Below, piece after piece: positions 30,314 through 37,645 of a stretch of 64,000 nucleotides of DNA; position 1 is the first letter of the stretch; every line of letters begins with the position of its first letter. The DNA comes from Thermosyntropha lipolytica DSM 11003 (GTDB lineage Bacteria; Bacillota; Syntrophomonadia; Syntrophomonadales; Syntrophomonadaceae), in contig NZ_FQWY01000010.1 in assembly GCF_900129805.1 (NCBI RefSeq), positions 1-64,000 on the forward strand, written 5' to 3'. The notes beneath the pieces were generated by a model, which did no database searches, was not told the DNA's origin, and worked only from the letters and a program-made list of their open reading frames with translations. A program made the position numbers and the translations under genes.

Positions 30314-31329
30314 ACAACCACCCCATCCCGGCTGTAGCTTATCATCTGCCTCAGCTTTTCCCGGGCTTTGCCGCTGTCAATCGCTTCATAGGCCATTTTT
30401 ATGCCTTCATTTATATCCCTGGCCCGTCCGGCTACTTTAAGGGCAGCACCTGCGTTTATGACTACTGCCTGTCTGGCCGGTATCCTTCTTCCTTCCAGCA
30501 CGCCCAGGAAAATATCCCTATTGCGTTTTAAATCTCCTCCTTTTAACATATCCAGAGTTATATGGTGAAATCCCATTTCAACAGCATCCAGTTTGTAGGC
30601 ATATATAACCTCTTCCCCCACTTCCAGGATATCCGTTCTTCCCTGGGGACTTATCTCATCCATGCCGTTTTCCCCGTGCACCACCATGGCCCGCTTCAAA
30701 CCCATCTCCCTCAAGACTTCAGCTATCTTTCCCGTCATAGAAGCATCAGCTACTCCCATCACCTGATAGCTAAGGGAGCAGGGGTTTAAAAGCGGCCCCA
30801 AAAAATTGAATATAGTAGGAAAGCCTAAAGCCTTCCTTAGAGGAGCCACCTCCTTCAAAATCGGATGGTAATGAGGAGCAAACAGGAAGGTTATTCCTAT
30901 CTCTTCCAGCATAAAAGCTGCCTTATCCGGGGAAATATTTATATTCACCCCCAGATTCTCAAGTATATCAGCACTTCCCACCTTGCCGGTTACCGCGCGG
31001 TTTCCATGCTTGGCAACCGGCACTCCGCAGGCAGCTACTACCAGAGCCGTAAGGGTAGAAATATTGAAAGTATTAAGCCCATCTCCCCCTGTTCCACAGG
31101 TATCCATGACTTCCATATCCACCTTGACCTTTACTGCTTCTTCATAGATCGCATCCACAAATCCTAAAATTTCATGGCTGCTCTCCTTGCGTGTCCGCAT
31201 GGCTGCCAGCAGAGATGCTGCCTTAATTTCAGGAACTTCTCCCTTTAACAGCATTTTGGCTCCTTTGTAAGCCTCGTCATAAGTTAGAAATTCTCCGCTC
31301 ACCACTTTTTTTACATACCTGTCGATCAT
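30307..31329 (-). CDS. trpD: anthranilate phosphoribosyltransferase
   Basis: Transfers phosphoribose from PRPP to anthranilate. From the preferred start (ATG 31327-31329) it has 340 residues, the standard length, with DTCGTGGDG and the NISTLTA substrate loop. This ATG follows GAGAGGAG at normal spacing; the upstream in-frame ATG at 31351-31353 has no good site. The 47-nt gap after trpG is the only sizeable gap in the operon and is filled by six GAG triplets at 5-nt period (31334-31361), a candidate TRAP target. Confidence 0.95.
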   Translation of the reverse strand: MIDRYVKKVVSGEFLTYDEAYKGAKMLLKGEVPEIKAASLLAAMRTRKESSHEILGFVDAIYEEAVKVKVDMEVMDTCGTGGDGLNTFNISTLTALVVAACGVPVAKHGNRAVTGKVGSADILENLGVNINISPDKAAFMLEEIGITFLFAPHYHPILKEVAPLRKALGFPTIFNFLGPLLNPCSLSYQVMGVADASMTGKIAEVLREMGLKRAMVVHGENGMDEISPQGRTDILEVGEEVIYAYKLDAVEMGFHHITLDMLKGGDLKRNRDIFLGVLEGRRIPARQAVVINAGAALKVAGRARDINEGIKMAYEAIDSGKAREKLRQMISYSRDGVVVC

Positions 31330-31333
31330 ATAT

Positions 31334-31361
31334 CTCCTCTCCTCTCTTCTCATCTCATCTC
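31334..31361 (-). promoter_or_regulatory. candidate TRAP-binding array at trpD start
   Basis: Six GAG triplets on the minus strand at exact 5-nt steps (31359-61, 31354-56, 31349-51, 31344-46, 31339-41, 31334-36). They cover the trpD ribosome binding site and end 4 nt before its ATG. Confidence 0.65.
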
Positions 31362-31376
31362 TTCCTGCCAGATAGC

Positions 31377-31964
31377 TTATCTTTTAACCAGCTTACACCG
31401 GGTAAGCTTTATAAAATTGCCGATAATTTTTCTTCCCTCCTCGGTCATTATTGATTCAGGGTGAAACTGTACCCCCTCTACCGGAAAAATACGGTGTCTT
31501 ATCCCCATTATTTCCCCTTCCCGGGTGCGGGAAGTTATCAAGAGTTCTGCCGGCAAAGCCTCCTCTTTTACCACCAGGGAGTGATAACGGGTAGCATAAA
31601 AAGGGTTTTTAAGTCCCTCATAGACCCCCTTGCCATCATGGTAGATAGGAGAAACCTTGCCATGCATAAGCCGCCAGTTTCTCTCCACTTTTCCCCCATA
31701 GGCACAGGCAATAGCCTGATGTCCCAAACATACCCCCAGTATCGGTATCCTGTCTCCCAGTTTTTCTATAACTTCGATACATATGCCGGCTTCTTCAGGA
31801 GTGCCGGGACCGGGGGAAATTATTATCCCTTCGGGAGAAAGGCTTTCAATATCTCTTATTTCAAGGAGGTCATTTTTATAAACTGCCACCTCTTTTCCCG
31901 TTTCCCTTACATACTGCACCAGATTGTAGGTAAAAGAATCATAATTATCTATAATAAGGATCAT
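31377..31964 (-). CDS. trpG: anthranilate synthase glutaminase subunit
   Basis: Supplies ammonia from glutamine to TrpE. 195-residue class I amidotransferase with the nucleophile Cys in GVCLGHQAIA (about 76-85) and the His-Glu pair in VQFHPES. A very purine-rich site (GGAGGAGGAGAG) precedes the ATG; the gene overlaps trpE by 20 nt. No pabA-type duplicate is in the window, so it might serve folate synthesis too. Confidence 0.95.
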   Translation of the reverse strand: MILIIDNYDSFTYNLVQYVRETGKEVAVYKNDLLEIRDIESLSPEGIIISPGPGTPEEAGICIEVIEKLGDRIPILGVCLGHQAIACAYGGKVERNWRLMHGKVSPIYHDGKGVYEGLKNPFYATRYHSLVVKEEALPAELLITSRTREGEIMGIRHRIFPVEGVQFHPESIMTEEGRKIIGNFIKLTRCKLVKR

Positions 31965-33459
31965 CTATTCTCTCCTCCTCCGCCTGCTTTATAGCCAGAA
32001 CCAGGGCCTTAGCTTTATTCACCGTTTCGGCAAACTCTTTTTCCGGCACCGAATCAGCTACAATCCCCGCTCCGCTCTGCAGGTAGTAAACCCCATCCTT
32101 CTTCCACACTGCCCTTATCGTTATACAGGAATCAAGATAACCGTCAAAATTTATATAGCCTACCGCCCCTCCATAAAAACCGCGCGGCTCTTTTTCCAGC
32201 TCGGCTATAATCTCCATCGCCCTCCGCTTGGGAGCCCCGGTTAAAGTTCCGGCGGGGAAACAGGAAGCAAAAGCATCCAGCGCATCTTTGCCTTCTTCCA
32301 GTATCCCTTTAACGGTTGAGACTATATGCATAACATGGGAATAGCGCTCCAGCTTAAAAAATTCTTCGACTTCCACCGTTCCCACCCGGCTCACCTTTCC
32401 TATATCATTACGCCCCAGGTCAACCAGCATAAGGTGTTCGGCCCTTTCTTTTTCATCCCTGAGCAGCTTCTCCCCCTCTTCTTTCCGGGGTCCCTTCTCC
32501 TTTATCCTGCAGGTTCCGGCAATCGGCCTGGTTTTAATTACCCTCTTATCCACCTTTACCATCATCTCCGGCGAAGCTCCCATTAACACCTCATGGGGAA
32601 GGGATAGGAAAAACATGTAGGGAGAAGGGTTTATCCTGCGCAAACAGCGGTAAACCTTTTTTTCATCTGCTGAGCTTTTCTTCCACAGGCGGCGGGAGAG
32701 CACCACCTGAAATATATCTCCTTTTCCTATATACTCCTTCGCCCGGTTTACCATACGGCAAAAAGCTTCTTTATCAACATTCTCCTCAAAAGAGGCAAGA
32801 AAAAGGTCATCTTTTTCCCCCGCATAATCTAACCTTTCTTCCTCCCGCAGACTTTCCCGGGCCTTTTGCAAAAGAAGGTCAAGTTCATCATAAGCCGTCT
32901 TAACAGCAGGAAGGTTATTTTCTTCTTTAGTCAGCCATACAAAGCCGTAAAGCTTTTTCTCCTGCCGGTCATAAACTACTACTTTACGGGGCAGGAAAAA
33001 ATAACAGCTCCTCGCATCCGGTTCCGGGACCGCAAGCCCCTCAAAAACCAGCCCGGCTTCATAGTTAAAAAAACCTATAAGTCCACCATAGAAAAAAGGA
33101 AGATTCAGCCTGTAGGCTTTAACCCGGTGTAAAAATTCTTTAATTTTATTTATACTTTCATCGTGTAAAGGGGAAACTAACACCTTTAAGGCATGAAAAG
33201 CCAATATTGAATAGCGGTTGTTCTCCCTCCCGCTTAAACTCTCCAGGACACAGGCAGGAGAAGGAGGTTTTACCTTTTCATAGCAGGCAAAAAGATCCAG
33301 GTCATCTGCCGTAAGACAGGCATAAAGAGGCACATAATCATAAAAGAAAAGCAAATCCTTTACTTCCTCCGGAGAAAAAAATACCTTTCCCCCGGATAAA
33401 GGCAAACAAAAACCAGCATGAACCGACATGCTGGCAGGAAAATACCCATACCGGCTCAT
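31945..33459 (-). CDS. trpE: anthranilate synthase component I
   Basis: Converts chorismate to anthranilate with TrpG; first committed step. From the ATG at 33457-33459 it has 504 residues with the chorismate-binding signature VGRNDIGKV-like LVDLGRNDIGKVSRVG and GTLTGAPKRRAME near the C-terminus. This start follows GAGAGGAG by 9 nt; an in-frame ATG at 33481-33483 has no comparable site. The start region lies inside an array of nine GAG triplets. First gene of the operon, promoter at 33531-33559. Confidence 0.95.
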   Translation of the reverse strand: MSRYGYFPASMSVHAGFCLPLSGGKVFFSPEEVKDLLFFYDYVPLYACLTADDLDLFACYEKVKPPSPACVLESLSGRENNRYSILAFHALKVLVSPLHDESINKIKEFLHRVKAYRLNLPFFYGGLIGFFNYEAGLVFEGLAVPEPDARSCYFFLPRKVVVYDRQEKKLYGFVWLTKEENNLPAVKTAYDELDLLLQKARESLREEERLDYAGEKDDLFLASFEENVDKEAFCRMVNRAKEYIGKGDIFQVVLSRRLWKKSSADEKKVYRCLRRINPSPYMFFLSLPHEVLMGASPEMMVKVDKRVIKTRPIAGTCRIKEKGPRKEEGEKLLRDEKERAEHLMLVDLGRNDIGKVSRVGTVEVEEFFKLERYSHVMHIVSTVKGILEEGKDALDAFASCFPAGTLTGAPKRRAMEIIAELEKEPRGFYGGAVGYINFDGYLDSCITIRAVWKKDGVYYLQSGAGIVADSVPEKEFAETVNKAKALVLAIKQAEEERIDDPYYR

Positions 33460-33501
33460 CTCATCCTGCTCCTCTCTTCTCATCTCAACTCAACTCATCT
33501 C
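33455..33501 (-). promoter_or_regulatory. candidate TRAP-binding array in the trpE leader
   Basis: Seven GAG triplets at an exact 5-nt period (from 33499-33501 down to 33469-33471), then a 6-nt break, then two more (33460-62, 33455-57). The array covers the trpE ribosome binding site and start codon. This is the (G/U)AG-N2 pattern bound by the TRAP ring. Confidence 0.7.
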
Positions 33502-33530
33502 TTCGCAAATCTAGTATTTAATTAGTATTT

Positions 33531-33559
33531 ATTAAAAACAAAAAATATACCTTTGTCAA
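33531..33559 (-). promoter_or_regulatory. promoter of the trp operon
   Basis: Minus strand: TTGACA (33554-33559), 17-nt spacer, TTTAAT (33531-33536), just past the rng stop codon. The predicted leader to trpE is about 65 nt, too short for a T-box. Confidence 0.75.
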
Positions 33560-33566
33560 GCATTTT

Positions 33567-35003
33567 TTATTCATTTTTTTCACTGCTGGCATATATCCTG
33601 TATTCATAAAGAGGTAAATCACTATTGGCAACCAGCTTTATCTTTTTGCCGCTTTTCTTTTCGATATAGGCTAAATTGGACTCATCATTAGCTACAAACT
33701 GCAAAAGCTCGGGATGGGCTTCACATACTATAAAGGGGCTTTCTAAATAACCCATATGGGTAAGCTTGCGTTTTATTTCACAGGCCAGGGCAAAGTTATT
33801 TATTCTCCTTCCTCTCCCCCCACAGGCATGGCAATCCTGGGTAAAAAACTCGGAAATGCCATAGCGCGATTTTTTGCGGGTCATTTCCAAAAAGCCCAGG
33901 CCGGTCATGCCTATTATGCGGGTATGAGCCTTATCCTTGGCCAGTTCTGATCGTAAAACCTCCAATACCTCCTTTTCGTGTTTTTTATCTTCCATATCTA
34001 CAAAATCTATTAAAATTATTCCTCCTATGCTCCTTAACCTTAACTGCCGTGGTATTTCCTGAGCTGCTTCCAGATTAAGTTTGAAAATAGTCTCATAAAA
34101 ATTGTCTTTACCCGTATATTTGCCGCTGTTTACATCTATTACAGTCATAGCTTCAGTTTCATCAATTATAAGATACCCTCCGCTTTTCAGCCAAACTTTC
34201 CTTTTCAAGGCTTTGCGGATATCTTTATCCAGCCCGTATTTGGCAAAAAGATCCCCTTCTTCATACTGCACCAGTATGTTTACATGCGCTTTCTTGCTTA
34301 TAAAATCAGCTACCTTTTCCTTTAGTTTAGGGTTATTTATAACTACCCTCCTGGTGCTGCCATCCAGATAATCCCTTAAAGTGCGATCCAGAACATCTAT
34401 ATCTTCATAGATAAGACAGGGAGCTTTCGCTCTCTCATATCTTTTTCTTATATCATCCCATACTCCATAAAGGCTTTCTAGCTCGCTTTTTATGTCTCCC
34501 TCCTCAGCCTCCCGGCAGGCAGTCCGCACTATAACCCCCATATTCTGAGGATTATTTTCTTCTACTATGGCTTTTAACCTTTTACGCACCTCGTCATCAG
34601 TTATTTTGCGGGAAATAGATATACCGCTTTGAAAAGGCAGGAGTACCAGCAAATGCCCGGGCAGACTTATATCACAGGTAACCCGGGCTCCTTTCTCGGA
34701 AAAAGCTTCTTTTTTCACCTGCACCATTACTTCCTGACCGGTTTTTATGATCTGGAAAACATTAAGGCCGGCTTTTTTCCCCTCTACTACTATATCCCCG
34801 GCATACAAAAAAGCATTTTTGCTAAGGCCGATGTCGACAAAAACACAGGACAGGCCAGGTAATACATCTTTTACCTTTCCTTTGTAAATATTGCCCACAT
34901 TTTCCTCTTCATTAGCCCAAAAAACTTCTACCAGCCGGCCATCTTCAACTACCCCTACCCGCGATTCCCAGGGGTATATCTCCACAAAAATCTCTCGGTT
35001 CAT
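33567..35003 (-). CDS. rng: ribonuclease G/E family
   Basis: Endoribonuclease for rRNA and mRNA processing; 478 residues, RNase G size, without the long RNase E tail. An S1 domain lies at about 35-115 (GNIYKGKVKDVLPGLSCVFV), the catalytic acidic residues in IDVNSGKYTG (DxNxG) and IILIDFVDME, and the zinc-link motif CHACGGRGRR follows. It starts 1 nt after the DUF2344 gene. In many clostridia this trio precedes rplU-rpmA-obg; here the trp operon follows. Confidence 0.93.
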   Translation of the reverse strand: MNREIFVEIYPWESRVGVVEDGRLVEVFWANEEENVGNIYKGKVKDVLPGLSCVFVDIGLSKNAFLYAGDIVVEGKKAGLNVFQIIKTGQEVMVQVKKEAFSEKGARVTCDISLPGHLLVLLPFQSGISISRKITDDEVRKRLKAIVEENNPQNMGVIVRTACREAEEGDIKSELESLYGVWDDIRKRYERAKAPCLIYEDIDVLDRTLRDYLDGSTRRVVINNPKLKEKVADFISKKAHVNILVQYEEGDLFAKYGLDKDIRKALKRKVWLKSGGYLIIDETEAMTVIDVNSGKYTGKDNFYETIFKLNLEAAQEIPRQLRLRSIGGIILIDFVDMEDKKHEKEVLEVLRSELAKDKAHTRIIGMTGLGFLEMTRKKSRYGISEFFTQDCHACGGRGRRINNFALACEIKRKLTHMGYLESPFIVCEAHPELLQFVANDESNLAYIEKKSGKKIKLVANSDLPLYEYRIYASSEKNE

Positions 35004-35004
35004 C

Positions 35005-35682
35005 TTAAATCACCTTTTCTAAAGGAGTGTAGAAAAAGTCTCCTTCTTTGATATAATTTCCGCTGCGATAAACATCAATTATATCGCGGGCGGCAATACC
35101 GGTAATCGTCAATAAATCATGCAGTTCATCATACCTTACATTGACCGGATCCCCGGTAGCTACCCATATGTTTAAGAAAGCAAGCTCATTTTCCAAACTG
35201 GTTTCTATTTTAAAAATCCCTGCTCTTAAATCTTTTTCGGCATCTTTTTTCTTTCCCCTGCTTTTTACCGGCAGCCTTTCGGCCTGCCAGATTCTTTCCT
35301 GCCATTCTTGCCAATCATAACCGCTGCGCAGCACAAAGGTATAGGAAGCGGAATTGATTATCTTCATAAGGGAAGGAGCTTCTTCCGGGATTATCCGGGC
35401 TTTATTTATCCTAACCCCTTCTGGTAAAACCTCATTCATCCTCTCCTTAAAATACTCTTCCCCAATATTTTCGGCCATCTCTACATCCATATATTCTCTC
35501 ATCCCCCACAAGCCTACAGGCAAAACGGTTCCCAGGGAAAGTTTGATATGGGGATTAAAACCTTCGGTTAAGGCATAAGGGAGAGAAGATCTGCGCAAAG
35601 CCCGTTCCATAAGTCTCATCATCTCCAGGTTGGAAAGAAAGCGCAAATCAGGCCCCAAACGGTACTCAGCTCTTAGGCGCAA
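35005..35682 (-). CDS. radical SAM-linked protein, DUF2344 (TIGR03936)
   Basis: A 225-residue protein starting MRLRAEYRLGPDLRFLSN with FNPHIKLSLGTVLPVG, characteristic of TIGR03936. The family almost always sits beside, or is fused to, the B12-binding radical SAM protein encoded just upstream; a tRNA or protein modification role has been proposed but is not proven. TTG start (35680-35682) with AGGAGG about 9 nt upstream, overlapping the upstream gene by 17 nt. Confidence 0.88.
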   Translation of the reverse strand: MRLRAEYRLGPDLRFLSNLEMMRLMERALRRSSLPYALTEGFNPHIKLSLGTVLPVGLWGMREYMDVEMAENIGEEYFKERMNEVLPEGVRINKARIIPEEAPSLMKIINSASYTFVLRSGYDWQEWQERIWQAERLPVKSRGKKKDAEKDLRAGIFKIETSLENELAFLNIWVATGDPVNVRYDELHDLLTITGIAARDIIDVYRSGNYIKEGDFFYTPLEKVI

Positions 35683-37519
35683 TTTCTCTTCCCTCCTTTA
35701 TATCTACTTTAACCTCCAAACGGGGGCATATCCCGCAGCCGCTGCATTTATCATGCCGGCAATCGAGGGTAAGCTCTCCTCTAGCCGCCTTCTCATTCTC
35801 CTTGCGGAGAAAAGCCTTGGTCACCCCTATATCAATAAAATCCCAGGGAAATACCTCATCATAAGAAGGCCGGCGCCGCGTATAAAAATCAGGATCAATA
35901 CCTGCCTCATAGAATGCTTCTTGCCAGAGATCAAAACGGAAATATTCACTCCAGCCATCAAACTTGCAGCCTTTTTGGTAAGCCAGATAAATAGCCCGGG
36001 ACAATTTGCGGTTGCCGCGGGAGAATACTCCTTCCAGATAGCTGGTCTGGCTGTCATGGAAACTTAATTTTATGCCTTTCTTTTTCTCCCTTAGCATGTA
36101 CCTCTTTTTGGTTTCCAGTTCTTCAATGCTGGCCTGAGACTGCCACTGAAACGGGGTATGGGCTTTAGGAACAAAACAGGAAAGGCTTCCCCTCACCTCT
36201 ACTGCTCTGCGGGCATATTTTCTTCCTACATCCCGCACCTTTTCCATAAGTTCAATTATGCCATCTAAATCCTCCTCCGTCTCATAAGGAAGTCCTATCA
36301 TGAAATAAAGCTTAACTGCATTCCATCCTGACTGGAAGGCAGCTTCCACGGCATCTAGAAGCTGTTCTTCGGTAACATTTTTGTTTATGATATTGCGCAT
36401 CCTCTGGCTTCCTGCTTCCGGCGCTAGGGTTAAAGTCGTCTTTCTTACCTTTTGTATCTCATTGGCCAGGTCAACAGAAAACGCATCTACCCGCAGAGAA
36501 GGCAGGGATATGCCTATGCCTTTCTTGCCATACTGAGCCACCAGTTCCCGGGCCAGCCTTTCTATCCCTGAATAATCAAGACTGCTCAAAGAGGTGAGGG
36601 AAATCTCCTCATAACCGGTATTTTTAATCTGGTTTTCCGCCTGCTTTTTAAGGGTAACAATACTCCTTTCCCGGGAAGGCCGGTATACTATACCAGCATG
36701 GCAAAAGCGGCATCCCCGCTGACATCCCCGCATAACCTCTAAAACCGCCCGATCATGAACTATACTCATATAAGGCAGTACAGGTTTTTCCGGAAAATAG
36801 GCTTTATCCAGGTCTTTCACTACTCTCTTCCTGACCTTTTCCGGCACCCCTGGCTTTTGCGGATACATCCTTTTCAGGGTGCCATCAGGGTTATATTCCA
36901 CCTGATAAAAAGCCGGCACATATACCCCTTCTATTTTAGCCAGCCTTAACAATCTCTCCTCTTTTTTTAAGCCGCGCGTGGCATAAACTTCATCCAGGAA
37001 TTCAGGCAGGAGTTCCTCCCCGTCTCCTATCAGGAATACATCGATAAAATCCGCATAAGGTTCCGGGTTAAATACTACCGGGCCTCCGGCTACGATGAGA
37101 GGATACCTTTCATCCCTTTCCTCGGCCCACAGAGGAATGCCTGCCAGATCGAGCATATTTAAAATATTGGTTATCGCCAGCTCATACTGCATGGTAAATC
37201 CTACCACCTCAAAATCCTTAAGGGGCCGATAAGACTCCAAGGTGTAAAGGTGAATGTTTTCCGCACGCATAAGTTCTTCCATATCTGGCCAGGGAGCAAA
37301 AGCCCTTTCCAGGAGATGATCCGTAGTTTCATTTATCAAACCATAAAGTATCTTTCCTCCTATATGCGACATACCTACTTCATAAACATCAGGAAAGCAA
37401 AAAGCCATCTTAACCTTAGCTTTATCCCAGTCTTTACGGATTATATTCATCTCATTGCCCATATAGCGTACAGGTTTGGAAACCCGGGGCAATATATCCT
37501 TAAAAAGCTTTTCCTTCAT
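35666..37519 (-). CDS. B12-binding-type radical SAM protein (TIGR03960)
   Basis: A 617-residue radical SAM enzyme. An N-terminal B12-binding-like domain is followed by the cluster motif GCQRGCRFC with Cys 266, 270 and 273 (CxxxCxxC), a TIM-barrel core and a Cys-rich C-terminal tail (CRHDKCSGCGICPR) that may hold a second cluster. The ATG at 37517-37519 has TGGAGG about 6 nt upstream; the frame continues to a TTG eight codons earlier. Partner of the DUF2344 protein; substrate unknown. Confidence 0.9.
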   Translation of the reverse strand: MKEKLFKDILPRVSKPVRYMGNEMNIIRKDWDKAKVKMAFCFPDVYEVGMSHIGGKILYGLINETTDHLLERAFAPWPDMEELMRAENIHLYTLESYRPLKDFEVVGFTMQYELAITNILNMLDLAGIPLWAEERDERYPLIVAGGPVVFNPEPYADFIDVFLIGDGEELLPEFLDEVYATRGLKKEERLLRLAKIEGVYVPAFYQVEYNPDGTLKRMYPQKPGVPEKVRKRVVKDLDKAYFPEKPVLPYMSIVHDRAVLEVMRGCQRGCRFCHAGIVYRPSRERSIVTLKKQAENQIKNTGYEEISLTSLSSLDYSGIERLARELVAQYGKKGIGISLPSLRVDAFSVDLANEIQKVRKTTLTLAPEAGSQRMRNIINKNVTEEQLLDAVEAAFQSGWNAVKLYFMIGLPYETEEDLDGIIELMEKVRDVGRKYARRAVEVRGSLSCFVPKAHTPFQWQSQASIEELETKKRYMLREKKKGIKLSFHDSQTSYLEGVFSRGNRKLSRAIYLAYQKGCKFDGWSEYFRFDLWQEAFYEAGIDPDFYTRRRPSYDEVFPWDFIDIGVTKAFLRKENEKAARGELTLDCRHDKCSGCGICPRLEVKVDIKEGREIAPKS

Positions 37520-37610
37520 AATCAGCCTCCATTTTGCCGGCAATATTTAAATAGCTTACACCATTATATCTTACCACAAATCAGAGCTTTTTAAGCTTTT
37601 ACCTGCCCAT

Positions 37611-37636
37611 AAAAAAAAGCCAGCCTTGCAGCTGGC
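37611..37636 (-). terminator. terminator of the flavodiiron gene
   Basis: Minus strand: 6-bp stem GCCAGC/GCTGGC, 6-nt loop, then eight T. It starts 10 nt after the stop at 37646. Confidence 0.9.
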
Positions 37637-37645
37637 CTCATTTTT

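Noticed and set aside
31960-31985. GAG-rich site before trpG as a fourth TRAP target
   Set aside because: Only three or four NAG triplets, with spacers of 3-4 nt and no constant period. It reads as a strong ribosome binding site; B. subtilis trpG does have a TRAP site, so it could be weak, but I do not call it.
33460-33566. T-box or classic attenuator in the trp leader
   Set aside because: The leader is about 65 nt, with no T-box sequence, specifier loop or terminator.
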